Assembly: GCA_905234985.1 (NCBI GenBank)
Contig: CAJOJQ010000043.1
Span: 1 to 54,757 of the forward strand
Source: an uncultured Christensenellaceae bacterium
GTDB taxonomy: Bacteria; Bacillota; Clostridia; Christensenellales; Aristaeellaceae
DNA: 54,757 nt
Direction: 5' to 3'
A model generated the notes under the pieces. The model searched no databases and was not told where the DNA came from. It saw nothing but the letters and a program-made list of their open reading frames with translations. Shown one piece after another: positions 16,893-24,052 of this stretch. A program made the translations under genes and the position numbers. Position 1 is the stretch's first letter, and each line of letters starts with the position of its first letter.

Positions 16893-17030
16893 TTCCGCAG
16901 GCTCAATAGTCGCAACTCCCCTTCATGGGGAGATTGCTCCTTTTCGCCTGACCTCACCGCCGATGAGATTCCCGCCACAGGCGGTCATCGGCGGTTCGTC
17001 CCCTTCCGAGAAAGCTATAAGGAATAGCTT
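16893..17030 (-). ncRNA. Structured element A, copy A1
   Basis: Read on the minus strand: hairpin AAGCTAT/ATAGCTT (17030-17012), linker GGACGAACC, a stem GCCGATGA/TCATCGGC around an inner CCGCC-TGT-GGCGG hairpin, linker GGTGAGGTCAGGCGAAA, GAGCAAT, a stem CTCCCC/GGGGAG with loop ATGAA, TTGCG, and TTGAGCCTGCGG, whose GCCTG pairs back with CAGGC. Two more copies are at 34343-34498 and 42879-43012. The stems differ by compensatory changes while the linkers are fixed (see findings). Not recognised as a known RNA family. It lies between convergent genes. Confidence 0.7.
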
Positions 17031-17055
17031 GTTTGTCAGCAAATTGGTTTCCTAT

Positions 17056-17100
17056 AAAAAGAACGTCAGAGCAGCGTGTAAGCCTCTCCGGCGTTCTTTT
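17056..17100. terminator. Bidirectional terminator before the PIN gene
   Basis: AAAAAGAACG (17056-17065) pairs with CGTTCTTTT (17092-17100) around a 26-nt loop. The A and T runs suit termination in both directions. It follows the stop of the minus-strand PIN toxin gene. Confidence 0.6.
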
Positions 17101-17102
17101 GT

Positions 17103-17510
17103 TTACAGGCTCAAAAACTCCTGCGGGGTCAATGCCTTGACGGGTGATTCCCGAAAATCCCGCGCGTTCCGGGTAACGATATAATCCATATGGCAGCGGG
17201 CCGCGATGGCGGAAACGAGCGCGTCCTCAAAATCCGTCATGTTGGACGCAAGAGCGGCGTTCACGTCTTCGCCCAGCGCGTCGGCAAAGCCCACCAACTG
17301 CATCAGCTTTTCCAGGCTGTCCTTGGCGGCTTGTTTTTCTTTCAGCACCTTGCGCAGCAGATAGAAAATATCCGTTGCCGCCGCTGCGGAAATAAAGCCC
17401 TCCGCCTGTTCCAGGGCCGACCGCTTCATCACTTCATAGGACGCCTGAAAGAACGGTTCGCGCTTCAATAAAACATCCAGCACCACGTTGGTGTCGATCA
17501 TGATTTTCAT
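17103..17510 (-). CDS. PIN-domain ribonuclease toxin (VapC-like)
   Basis: 135 residues. The PIN fold is shown by MIMIDTN-type start (Asp6), ADIFYLL-like helix at about 45-52 and the acidic NMTDFEDALVSAIA segment with the second catalytic acidic group, then YIVTRNARDFRES near the end. PIN toxins cut RNA under Mg2+. The ATG overlaps the antitoxin stop by 4 nt, so the pair is translationally coupled with the antitoxin first, as usual for type II modules. Confidence 0.9.
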   Translation of the reverse strand: MKIMIDTNVVLDVLLKREPFFQASYEVMKRSALEQAEGFISAAAATDIFYLLRKVLKEKQAAKDSLEKLMQLVGFADALGEDVNAALASNMTDFEDALVSAIAARCHMDYIVTRNARDFRESPVKALTPQEFLSL

Positions 17511-17725
17511 GCGTTTTCCAGGCGCTCCTTCTTGATATCGTCCAGCGAAATCTCCGCGCTCCGGGCGATGCCCACCAGGCTGTCCAGCATCGCCACCCGA
17601 TCCGGGGACGGATTCGTGAGCCGTGCGATGCGCTGGCCGTTTTTCGTAATGAAAATGTCATGCCTGCTGGCCATGGAAAGATATTTGCCCATATTCAGCT
17701 TAAATTCCGTCGCGGTAACCTGCAT
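17507..17725 (-). CDS. Phd/YefM-type antitoxin
   Basis: 72 residues. The N-terminus VTATEFKLNMGKYLSMASRHDIFITKNGQRIARL matches the Phd/YefM DNA-binding fold (short helix, then FITKNG-x-x-IARL strand pair). The C-terminal part (SLVGIARSAEISLDDIKKERL) is the likely toxin-binding tail. The promoter at 17755-17783 carries an inverted repeat suited to autoregulation by this protein. Confidence 0.87.
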   Translation of the reverse strand: MQVTATEFKLNMGKYLSMASRHDIFITKNGQRIARLTNPSPDRVAMLDSLVGIARSAEISLDDIKKERLENA

Positions 17726-17741
17726 AGTGTTCCCTCCTTGT

Positions 17742-17783
17742 CTTTCGTACTCTTATTATACACAAACCGAACGAAAGAATCAA
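17742..17783 (-). promoter_or_regulatory. Toxin-antitoxin promoter and operator
   Basis: Minus strand TTGATT (17783-17778), 17-nt spacer, TATAAT (17760-17755). CTTTCGT (17742-17748) and ACGAAAG (17771-17777) form an inverted repeat around the -10, a probable antitoxin binding site. Confidence 0.6.
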
Positions 17784-17893
17784 TCATTATGTTCGATTTT
17801 TTGAAAAGAACACAGAGAAGAAATGATAATCTCCTGTGGACAAGTGCGAAACCTCCGTGGTATGATAACCGCGAAAATTTTTTTATTTTTTTC

Positions 17894-17921
17894 TGTAACG
17901 AAATTGCGATTCGTCCGTCTA
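17894..17921 (+). promoter_or_regulatory. ECF-type autoregulatory promoter
   Basis: TGTAAC (17894-17899), 16-nt spacer, CGTCTA (17916-17921). This is the bipartite form of Firmicute ECF promoters and lies 34 bp before the sigma gene start, pointing to autoregulation. A long run of T/A (17877-17893) precedes it, as often seen for such promoters. Confidence 0.65.
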
Positions 17922-17954
17922 ACCGGTGAGTCGGGATGAGAGGAGGTGAGAAAC

Positions 17955-18443
17955 GTGACCGAAGAAAACAGCGGGAAGCTGTATGAAGCGTACTACATGC
18001 GCGTGTTCTCCTACGCCATGACCCTGGCGGGGAACCGAAGCCAGGCCGAGGAAATCACCCAAGAAACCTTCTTCCGGGCCTTCTCCAAGAAAAGCGCTTT
18101 TCGCGGAGAATCGGATGAAGCCACCTGGCTGTGCGCCATTGCCAGGAACTGTTACTTAGACGAAAAACGGCGGCAGGGTCGGAGCGAGCCGATCCCGGAG
18201 GAGCTGCCGGACACTCGAAAGGGCGTGGAACAAAGCGTAGCCGACCGGGATTCCTCCCTCCGCGTCCACATGGCGCTGCACGCCCTGGAGGAGCCGTACC
18301 GGGAAGTGTTCGAGCTTCGCGTCTTCGGCGAATTGAACTTCCGGGACATCGGCATGATTTTCAGCAAGACCGAAAACTGGGCCCGGGTCACGTATCACCG
18401 CGCCCGGCTTAAGCTGCAGGAAAGGATGTTACCATTCAGCTAA
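17955..18443 (+). CDS. ECF RNA polymerase sigma factor
   Basis: 162 residues. Region 2 (YMRVFSYAMTLAGNRSQAEEITQETFFRAF) and region 4 (YREVFELRVFGELNFRDIGMIFSKTENWARVTYHRARLKL) are both complete; region 3 is absent as in all ECF factors. GTG at 17955 follows AGGAGGTGAG; an earlier in-frame GTG lies inside the ribosome site. Its stop codon is inside the first hairpin of the structured region that separates it from the anti-sigma gene. Target genes probably include itself and the downstream DUF4097 gene. Confidence 0.92.
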   Translation: MTEENSGKLYEAYYMRVFSYAMTLAGNRSQAEEITQETFFRAFSKKSAFRGESDEATWLCAIARNCYLDEKRRQGRSEPIPEELPDTRKGVEQSVADRDSSLRVHMALHALEEPYREVFELRVFGELNFRDIGMIFSKTENWARVTYHRARLKLQERMLPFS

Positions 18444-18790
18444 CGCTGAATGGTACGCATGAAATCGGAATCAAGATTCCGATTTCATGCGAAGCATCAA
18501 TTTCTTGCAGAATGGCATTTCCGCAAGCGGAAAAGCTCATTCTGCGGCCAGAAATTGATAGGGGAAGCAACATTCTGTTGCATGCCCGGGGCCTTCCGGC
18601 CCGCCCTCCGCTGAAAACCAGCCCAAGGGCAGGTTTTCCGGGCGCTTCGGGCCCCGGCGACGTACACGCCTGGGGCTGCCGCCCGGCCTCCGCTGAAAAC
18701 GGTACACTGTACCGTTTTCCGGGCGCTATGGCCCCTGCGGATTACAGTCGGGGGATTTCCCCCGACGCCCCCCGTTAGGCGTGTTGCTTC
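18431..18790 (+). ncRNA. Structured block C between sigma and anti-sigma genes
   Basis: Hairpins in order: ACCATTCAGC/GCTGAATGGT (18431-18454, includes the sigma stop); a perfect 16-bp stem 18457-18472/18475-18490; a nested stem 18496-18558 (ATCAATTTCT, CAGAATG, TTTCCGC helices); then GAAGCAACA (18564-18572) pairs with TGTTGCTTC (18782-18790), closing a domain with two tandem units of about 72 nt (18583-18655 and 18667-18737) that share CCTCCGCTGAAAAC and TTTTCCGGGCGCT but have different, internally paired tips. GTCGGGGG/CCCCCGAC is at about 18748. No credible ORF. Could tune the sigma:anti-sigma ratio by termination or RNA processing. Confidence 0.7.
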
Positions 18791-18834
18791 ATCCCTCTCA
18801 AAAAGGTAAATGAAGGCGAAAGGATGGATGAAAA

Positions 18835-19569
18835 ATGAAGTTAGACTGCGAAGTGATCCGCGATCTGCTGCCGCTGTACGCCGATCAGGCATGCAGCGAG
18901 CAGAGCCGCGCCCTGGTGAACGAACACCTGCTGGACTGCGCGGACTGCCGGGATATGCTGCAAAAGATCAAAGAAAATGAAATCGAAAACGACCTGAAAA
19001 AGGAAAAGGACTCGGTGCTGCAATACGGGGTCCGGCAATTCAAAAAGCGCACGGCGGCGGTGGGATCGGCGGTATCTGGGGCGTTCCTCATTCCAATCTT
19101 GATTTGCCTGTACCTGTTCGGCTCCCCCATGGGCTGGATCGACATCGTGCTGGCTTCCCTGTGCGTCGCCGCCTCTGTCAGCGTAGTGCCCATCGTGGTG
19201 CATGAGGACAAGTTGTTCTGGACGTTCTGCGCGTTCACAGCAAGCCTGATGCTGCTGCTGGGCGTCATCTGCATCCATGGTCACGGCGCCTGGTTCTGGA
19301 TCGCCTCCAGCGCGTCCCTGTTCGGCCTGGCGGCAGTGGGCCTGCCCTTTATGCTCAAGGCGCGGCCCATGAAAAAGCTGCTGGGCGACGCCAAGCCCTG
19401 GGTGGTTCTCACAGCTGTGGACATCGCGCTGTTCGTGAACATGATGAACATGATCAGCGCTCACGGAAAAATCACTTTGGGCACCATCCTGTTTTCCATC
19501 GGCGTGTTCGCCGGGATCGGGCTGGTCATTGCCGAAATCATGAGGAGGAGCAAGAAAAATGAAAAGTAA
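18835..19569 (+). CDS. Anti-sigma factor with zf-HC2 domain
   Basis: 244 residues. Residues 1-45 are a zinc-finger anti-sigma domain (CEVIRDLLPLYADQACS, then HLLDCADCRDML with the H-x3-C-x2-C set). About 75-235 hold five or six membrane segments, more than the usual single one. Such proteins hold the ECF factor at the membrane until stress. It follows the sigma gene after 391 bp of structured sequence and overlaps the DUF4097 gene by 11 nt. Confidence 0.87.
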   Translation: MKLDCEVIRDLLPLYADQACSEQSRALVNEHLLDCADCRDMLQKIKENEIENDLKKEKDSVLQYGVRQFKKRTAAVGSAVSGAFLIPILICLYLFGSPMGWIDIVLASLCVAASVSVVPIVVHEDKLFWTFCAFTASLMLLLGVICIHGHGAWFWIASSASLFGLAAVGLPFMLKARPMKKLLGDAKPWVVLTAVDIALFVNMMNMISAHGKITLGTILFSIGVFAGIGLVIAEIMRRSKKNEK

Positions 19570-20542
19570 CAAGCTGTTGAAAATTCTGGCCGCCCTGTGC
19601 GCCGTGGTTCTGCTGGCGGCGGCGTGGCTGACGCCCCTGGCCCAGGCGGAACAGGATCACGTGGGGGACGGCGAAATCAGCGCCACGATCAAAGAACTGA
19701 AAATCAACTGGACCAGCGGCAAGGTGCATATCGCCTATCACAGCGGAAACACCATCCGCATCAGCGAAAAGATCACCGGCACGGTCAGCGACGACATGCG
19801 CATGCGCTGGCGCGTGGAGGGGGACACGCTCACCATCGAATACGATCAGCCGGGGTTTCACCTGTTCTCTCTGGCCCCCCATGAAAAAGAGCTGACCGTG
19901 ACCCTGCCGGAGCGCTTCGTCCTGGAAAAGGCGAACATCACCGCCACGTCCGCCGACCTGGACATCCCCGCCCTGTACGCGGACAGCGTGAGGCTGAAAT
20001 CCACCTCCGGCGACGTCCGCGCGAAGGTGACCGCCCGGACCATCAAGGGCGAAATGACCTCCGGGGATATGGAGCTTCAAGTCATGAGCGCGGCGGAGGA
20101 AATCAAGCTGCATTCCACCTCCGGCAATATCATCCTCGAATCGGGCTGGGACGCCGGAAAAACCGAGATCGAAACCACCTCCGGCAAGATTCAGGCGGCG
20201 GTGAAGCAGACGGAAGAATTCAAGGCCACCTCCACTTCGGGCGATATCCACGCGGTACTGGGCGAAACGAAGGAAGCGAAGTTCAAGTCCACCAGCGGCA
20301 CAATCCTTGCGGAGATCGCCCGCATGGAAGAGTTGGAAATTCGCTCCACGTCCGGGGACGTGACCGCCCATCTGCCCACCGCGCCGGGCTTCACGGCGCG
20401 CGTTGAAACGGCCAGCGGCGATTTCCAGCATACCCTGCCCCTGAACAAAGAAGGAAAAACCTATCGCTGCGGGGACGGCAGCGCCAAGGTGGAAATCCAC
20501 ACCACCTCGGGGAACATCAAAATCGCCGAAAAAGCAAATTGA
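19559..20542 (+). CDS. Secreted DUF4097 beta-helix protein
   Basis: 327 residues. A signal peptide (KLLKILAALCAVVLLAAAWLTPLAQA) is followed by a beta-helix of about ten TSG turns (STSGDVRA, MTSGDMEL, STSGNIIL, TTSGKIQA, STSGDIHA...). It is the TSG counterpart of the TSN helix at 12644-14041. Proteins of this type are commonly encoded with ECF or PadR regulators and act at the envelope, but no activity is known. Overlap with the anti-sigma gene indicates one operon and likely control by the same stress response. Confidence 0.87.
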   Translation: MKSNKLLKILAALCAVVLLAAAWLTPLAQAEQDHVGDGEISATIKELKINWTSGKVHIAYHSGNTIRISEKITGTVSDDMRMRWRVEGDTLTIEYDQPGFHLFSLAPHEKELTVTLPERFVLEKANITATSADLDIPALYADSVRLKSTSGDVRAKVTARTIKGEMTSGDMELQVMSAAEEIKLHSTSGNIILESGWDAGKTEIETTSGKIQAAVKQTEEFKATSTSGDIHAVLGETKEAKFKSTSGTILAEIARMEELEIRSTSGDVTAHLPTAPGFTARVETASGDFQHTLPLNKEGKTYRCGDGSAKVEIHTTSGNIKIAEKAN

Positions 20543-20555
20543 TTTGATTTCCAAA

Positions 20556-20612
20556 AACCACAGGGGCCGGTTTCCCCTCGCAAAACGGGGAGAACCGGCC
20601 CCTGTATTTTTT
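20556..20612 (+). terminator. Strong terminator after the sigma operon
   Basis: CAGGGGCCGGTT (20561-20572) pairs with AACCGGCCCCTG (20593-20604), with an inner CCCC/GGGG helix, then ATTTTTT. A-rich upstream flank makes it usable from the opposite strand too. Confidence 0.85.
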
Positions 20613-20621
20613 CTATTGTAT

Positions 20622-21806
20622 TCAATCCGTAAACGCGATCATGGAAACCATGCTGCGCAGGGAGGAATCGCTGACGGTTTTCACCTTGTTGAGCATTTCC
20701 CCGTCAAACACCAGCATGGTGGAATTGCCGCCGTCCAGATTGATGGCCTCCTGCACGCCATAGCCTAAGAAGCGGTTTTGCAGCCATTGAATCGTACAGC
20801 CATCGCTGTCCTTGCGGCGGCCCATAACGGTGAGGAACAGATAATCGTTGGGGGCCAGCATGCCCATGCCCTGCCGCGGCTGGCGGGTGCTGCCGTCCTC
20901 CATTTCCGTATCCTGGAAGGCTTCGCCGTTCTGCACCAGGATGGGGCCGAAAGCCCAGGTATTTTCCACGCCCATATCCAGATACTCCTGGGCGGTGTGC
21001 GCGTCGGGCAGGAAGGTGCGCAGGGAGCCGTCCGGCATAGCGGCGATCACGTCCAGGGGCGGAAACTTGCGGGTTACGCGGGTCACGTCGGAATAGACCC
21101 TGCCCTCGCGGATGATGATGCCCTGGATATCCTTGGCGTCCTTCCGCCAGCCGAAAAAGTCGTCGCTGAAGGCCAAGATCACGCCCGGATGCTTTTTGAC
21201 GATGTTCAGGGGCTTATCGAAGCGTTTCCCGGTCATCTGCTCGTCGCTGAAAATGGTGCGGATCCGGTTGCCGCCGGACAGGCGCACCCGGGTTTCCAGC
21301 CACATCAGGTTGCCGACCCGGTCTTCAAAGCGCTTGATTTCAACGGACAGGGTGCCGCTGATATACACCCACAGCCCGTCGTCGGCGTTCTTATAAAGGA
21401 AGGGCGCTGCGGATTTATCGGCCAAGGTGCCGTCCGCTGCCAGCGCAGGCAGCTCCGGCTGCACCGTGGGACCCACGGAAGCCGGGCCGGTCATGGGCAC
21501 GTAGGATTCCGGCCTAGCGTCGGCGGCGTACAGCCATTCCTGCACCTCCGGGGTGGCGATATCGCCGTCTTCCCCGTATTTGCTGATGAAGCAACGGATT
21601 TTCCCGGCGGTGTCCTTGGTGAACGTATCGCCGAAGGACTTGGTTTTGAAATATCCCAGCTCGTACAGCCGTTTTTTCAGCTCCACCACGTCCTGGCCTT
21701 TATCGCCGACGGTCAGGGCGCGGTATTCCGCCCGGGCCGGAACGGCGGGCGCGAGTGCGCAGAGCAGCAGAAGGAAGGCCAGGAGCTGGACAGCGTATCG
21801 TTTCAT
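20622..21806 (-). CDS. PG-binding plus phosphodiester glycosidase (NAGPA) protein
   Basis: 394 residues. A signal peptide (KRYAVQLLAFLLLLCALAPAVPARA) is followed at about 27-85 by a peptidoglycan-binding_1 domain (LTVGDKGQDVVELKKRLYELGYF). The NAGPA domain spans about 150-394 with INLDGGNSTMLVF near 365 and AFGPILVQNG near 305. It probably sits on the wall and acts on sugar phosphodiesters. The ATG at 21806 is 5 nt after the CotH gene stop, with GGAG inside that gene's end, so they form an operon. It is a paralogue of the product at 25714-26961. Confidence 0.87.
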   Translation of the reverse strand: MKRYAVQLLAFLLLLCALAPAVPARAEYRALTVGDKGQDVVELKKRLYELGYFKTKSFGDTFTKDTAGKIRCFISKYGEDGDIATPEVQEWLYAADARPESYVPMTGPASVGPTVQPELPALAADGTLADKSAAPFLYKNADDGLWVYISGTLSVEIKRFEDRVGNLMWLETRVRLSGGNRIRTIFSDEQMTGKRFDKPLNIVKKHPGVILAFSDDFFGWRKDAKDIQGIIIREGRVYSDVTRVTRKFPPLDVIAAMPDGSLRTFLPDAHTAQEYLDMGVENTWAFGPILVQNGEAFQDTEMEDGSTRQPRQGMGMLAPNDYLFLTVMGRRKDSDGCTIQWLQNRFLGYGVQEAINLDGGNSTMLVFDGEMLNKVKTVSDSSLRSMVSMIAFTD

Positions 21807-21811
21807 GGCGC

Positions 21812-23788
21812 TCACTCCATTCCCGGCGCGTTGGTCACGTCTAAACGCTCCCGAACGGCCTTGAAGTACGTTTCCTGTTCTTCCTGCGTCACATGCAGGC
21901 ATTCACACACCCGTTTCAGCACCTGCTTGGGGGCCACGCGCATGCTGCGCTTGAAGGCCAGCACGTTCGTCCGCCAGCTGCCAATGTTGCTGACCTTGTA
22001 CACCGTGAAGTGGCGGGGCAGCAGCTGCTTGAGCAGCGCCTCGTTGCGCTCGATTTCCGGCTTCACGGTTTCCGAATACAGGAAGCTGTTTTCGATGACC
22101 TCGGCCAGCCGCGTCAGGAATCTGGCCCGCATTTCGGGCACCTTCAGCAATCGGTTGATCAGGCTGTAATGGGAGGAAAGGCGGCCCCCCGCCTTGGAGC
22201 CATCCAGCAGCATGTAGATGGCCGTTTCGTTTCCCCCGCCGCCGCCTTCCACGTCGTAAAGGATGTACTTCCACTTGCCGTCCGGTACGCGGTAGACGCG
22301 CACGTTTTCCAGGTCCGTGTTCATGATGCACAGCTCAAAGCTGGCCCAGGTGAACAGGCTGTCCACGTCCAGGCGGTCGGTGACGTATTTCAGGTTTTCG
22401 GGCACGGTCAGGTCGTTGGCCTTGACGAAGGCGCGCAGCGCCCGCCAATCCTCCACGTTGCCGTTCTGAATCTGGTCGTCCCGCGCTTCGCCCTCGATGA
22501 TGTCGATCTTGTCGATTATTTCTTTATCCGTGATACCCTCCCACTGGGCCACGGAATACTTGTTGATCTTTTCGCGGATATTGTACTGGCCGGAATACTC
22601 GCCGTTGATATACACCACCACGGTTTTGCCGGCCTGATACATAATACCCAGGCCCTTGGCCAGGCGCGTCAGCACCAGATCCTTCATGCGGCAGGCGGAC
22701 GAGTCGGAGCCGGTGGAGCGGATGTTAAAGGTGCGGTATTCCTCATAATCCCGATCCGGGAAAGGATTATAATGGAAGCGGTTTTCGCCGCCGTAGGCGG
22801 TGCGGGCGTAGACCGCCATGGATTTCTGCTTCTGCCCCCGGGTGGAGGTGCCCACGATGTGGAAGGAGCCGAACTGGTTGATCTGCCGCACGCCGTCTTC
22901 GTCAAAGTACTCTATATGGATGGGATATTCCCAGTCCGTATTGTAATTCGGCTTTTTGAACAGGCCCTTGGAGCCGTACAGGTAATCCCTGTCCGTGCTG
23001 AGGCAGATCACGGGCGTGATGGCGGGATCGTTGATGATATAGCTGGCGGTTTCGGTATAGGAAGGCAGCCTGTCCTCCGGGATGGCCTTGACGCGCACGA
23101 CCCCCGTTTTCTTTACGGTGATGGGGCCGGTGTACAGCGGGGAATCGGCGGTGGGTTCGCTGCCGTCCACCGTATAGTACACGGGATCGGCGCACGTCAC
23201 GGTGACTTCCACGGCCTCGTCGTAAAATCCCGCGGGGGTATTGATCACGGGGCGGGGGGCCTGGGTCTGAAACACCTGGGCGGCGTTCTTCTTGCGCGGC
23301 GTGGCGGAAGCGAAAAAGCCGTACTCCTCCGTACCCCTTGCCAGGCCCCAGGAGAAGCCGGGATACTGCTCGGGATACTTGATCGCCTGCACCTCGGTTC
23401 CGTTCTTATCCGTCAGGCGGATGGTCTCGCCCGAGGAACTGAGCTTGTAGTGCGCGTGATAGGTTTTGTTCTTCGGCCTGTCCACTTCCTGATTGTCACC
23501 GCAGCAGTAAATCAGCGCGTATTCCCCCGCGTCCAGGGTGGCGCCGGAGGGGAAGGTGAAGGCGTACAAATCGTTTTTGGAATCCGTCAGCCCCCAGCCG
23601 GAAATATCCACGGGCTTATCGCCGCGGTTGTACAGCTCGATCCAGTCGTAAGCGTTGCCGTTGGTATCGTATACCCCGTTGTCCGTCATGATTTCGCTGA
23701 TCACGATCTCCGCCAGCGACGCAGCGCAAGCGCAGGTCAAGATCAGCACAAGCGCAGTCAAAAGCATGATCCGCCATTTCCGTGTCAT
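21812..23788 (-). CDS. Secreted CotH-kinase protein with lamin-tail domain
   Basis: 658 residues. Signal peptide; lamin-tail domain at about 27-135 (IVISEIMTDNGVYDTNGNAYDWIELYN...DISGWGLTD); a chitobiase-type beta sandwich at about 180-235 (PVYYTVDGSEPTADSPLYTGPI); then a CotH kinase domain at about 250-590 (GTSTRGQKQKSMAVYAR, FNIRSTGSDSS, VYINGEYSGQYNIREKINKY, WKYILYDVEGG). CotH kinases phosphorylate secreted or spore-coat proteins. ATG 23788 has GGAGG 8 nt upstream. Promoter at 23832-23860. It heads the operon with the NAGPA protein; a head-to-head counterpart is at 24053. Confidence 0.88.
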   Translation of the reverse strand: MTRKWRIMLLTALVLILTCACAASLAEIVISEIMTDNGVYDTNGNAYDWIELYNRGDKPVDISGWGLTDSKNDLYAFTFPSGATLDAGEYALIYCCGDNQEVDRPKNKTYHAHYKLSSSGETIRLTDKNGTEVQAIKYPEQYPGFSWGLARGTEEYGFFASATPRKKNAAQVFQTQAPRPVINTPAGFYDEAVEVTVTCADPVYYTVDGSEPTADSPLYTGPITVKKTGVVRVKAIPEDRLPSYTETASYIINDPAITPVICLSTDRDYLYGSKGLFKKPNYNTDWEYPIHIEYFDEDGVRQINQFGSFHIVGTSTRGQKQKSMAVYARTAYGGENRFHYNPFPDRDYEEYRTFNIRSTGSDSSACRMKDLVLTRLAKGLGIMYQAGKTVVVYINGEYSGQYNIREKINKYSVAQWEGITDKEIIDKIDIIEGEARDDQIQNGNVEDWRALRAFVKANDLTVPENLKYVTDRLDVDSLFTWASFELCIMNTDLENVRVYRVPDGKWKYILYDVEGGGGGNETAIYMLLDGSKAGGRLSSHYSLINRLLKVPEMRARFLTRLAEVIENSFLYSETVKPEIERNEALLKQLLPRHFTVYKVSNIGSWRTNVLAFKRSMRVAPKQVLKRVCECLHVTQEEQETYFKAVRERLDVTNAPGME

Positions 23789-23831
23789 TTCCAAAGCCTC
23801 CGCGTCTGTAAAATACAGGGATTCTCGCATG

Positions 23832-23860
23832 ATCTTATCATAACTCACAGGCATTTGCAA
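23832..23860 (-). promoter_or_regulatory. Promoter of the leftward CotH operon
   Basis: Minus strand TTGCAA (23860-23855), 17-nt spacer, TAAGAT (23837-23832). It is 68 bp from the divergent promoter at 23929, so the two operons share a control region. Confidence 0.5.
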
Positions 23861-23928
23861 GCCGTATTTGCCCAAATGACACGGCTCACGCACGAATGCG
23901 TAAACCCCGTTTGCTGCGTTTTCTTTGC

Positions 23929-23957
23929 TTGTCAAAACTCCTTCCATCGTGTACAAT
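23929..23957 (+). promoter_or_regulatory. Promoter of the rightward CotH operon
   Basis: TTGTCA (23929-23934), 17-nt spacer, TACAAT (23952-23957). The leader is about 90 nt with AAGGAGGG before the ATG at 24053. Confidence 0.65.
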
Positions 23958-24052
23958 AAACGCTGTCATCTTCTTGCGATCATCCGGTACGCTTCGCCGC
24001 GCTTTCAGCGGCCATTTTCCCCTTCGGAAGCGCGGAAGAAAAGGAGGGAACC

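Noticed and set aside
17056..17100. tRNA-like fold near the PIN gene
   Set aside because: No acceptor stem or T-loop sequence; the shape is a simple hairpin with A and T runs.
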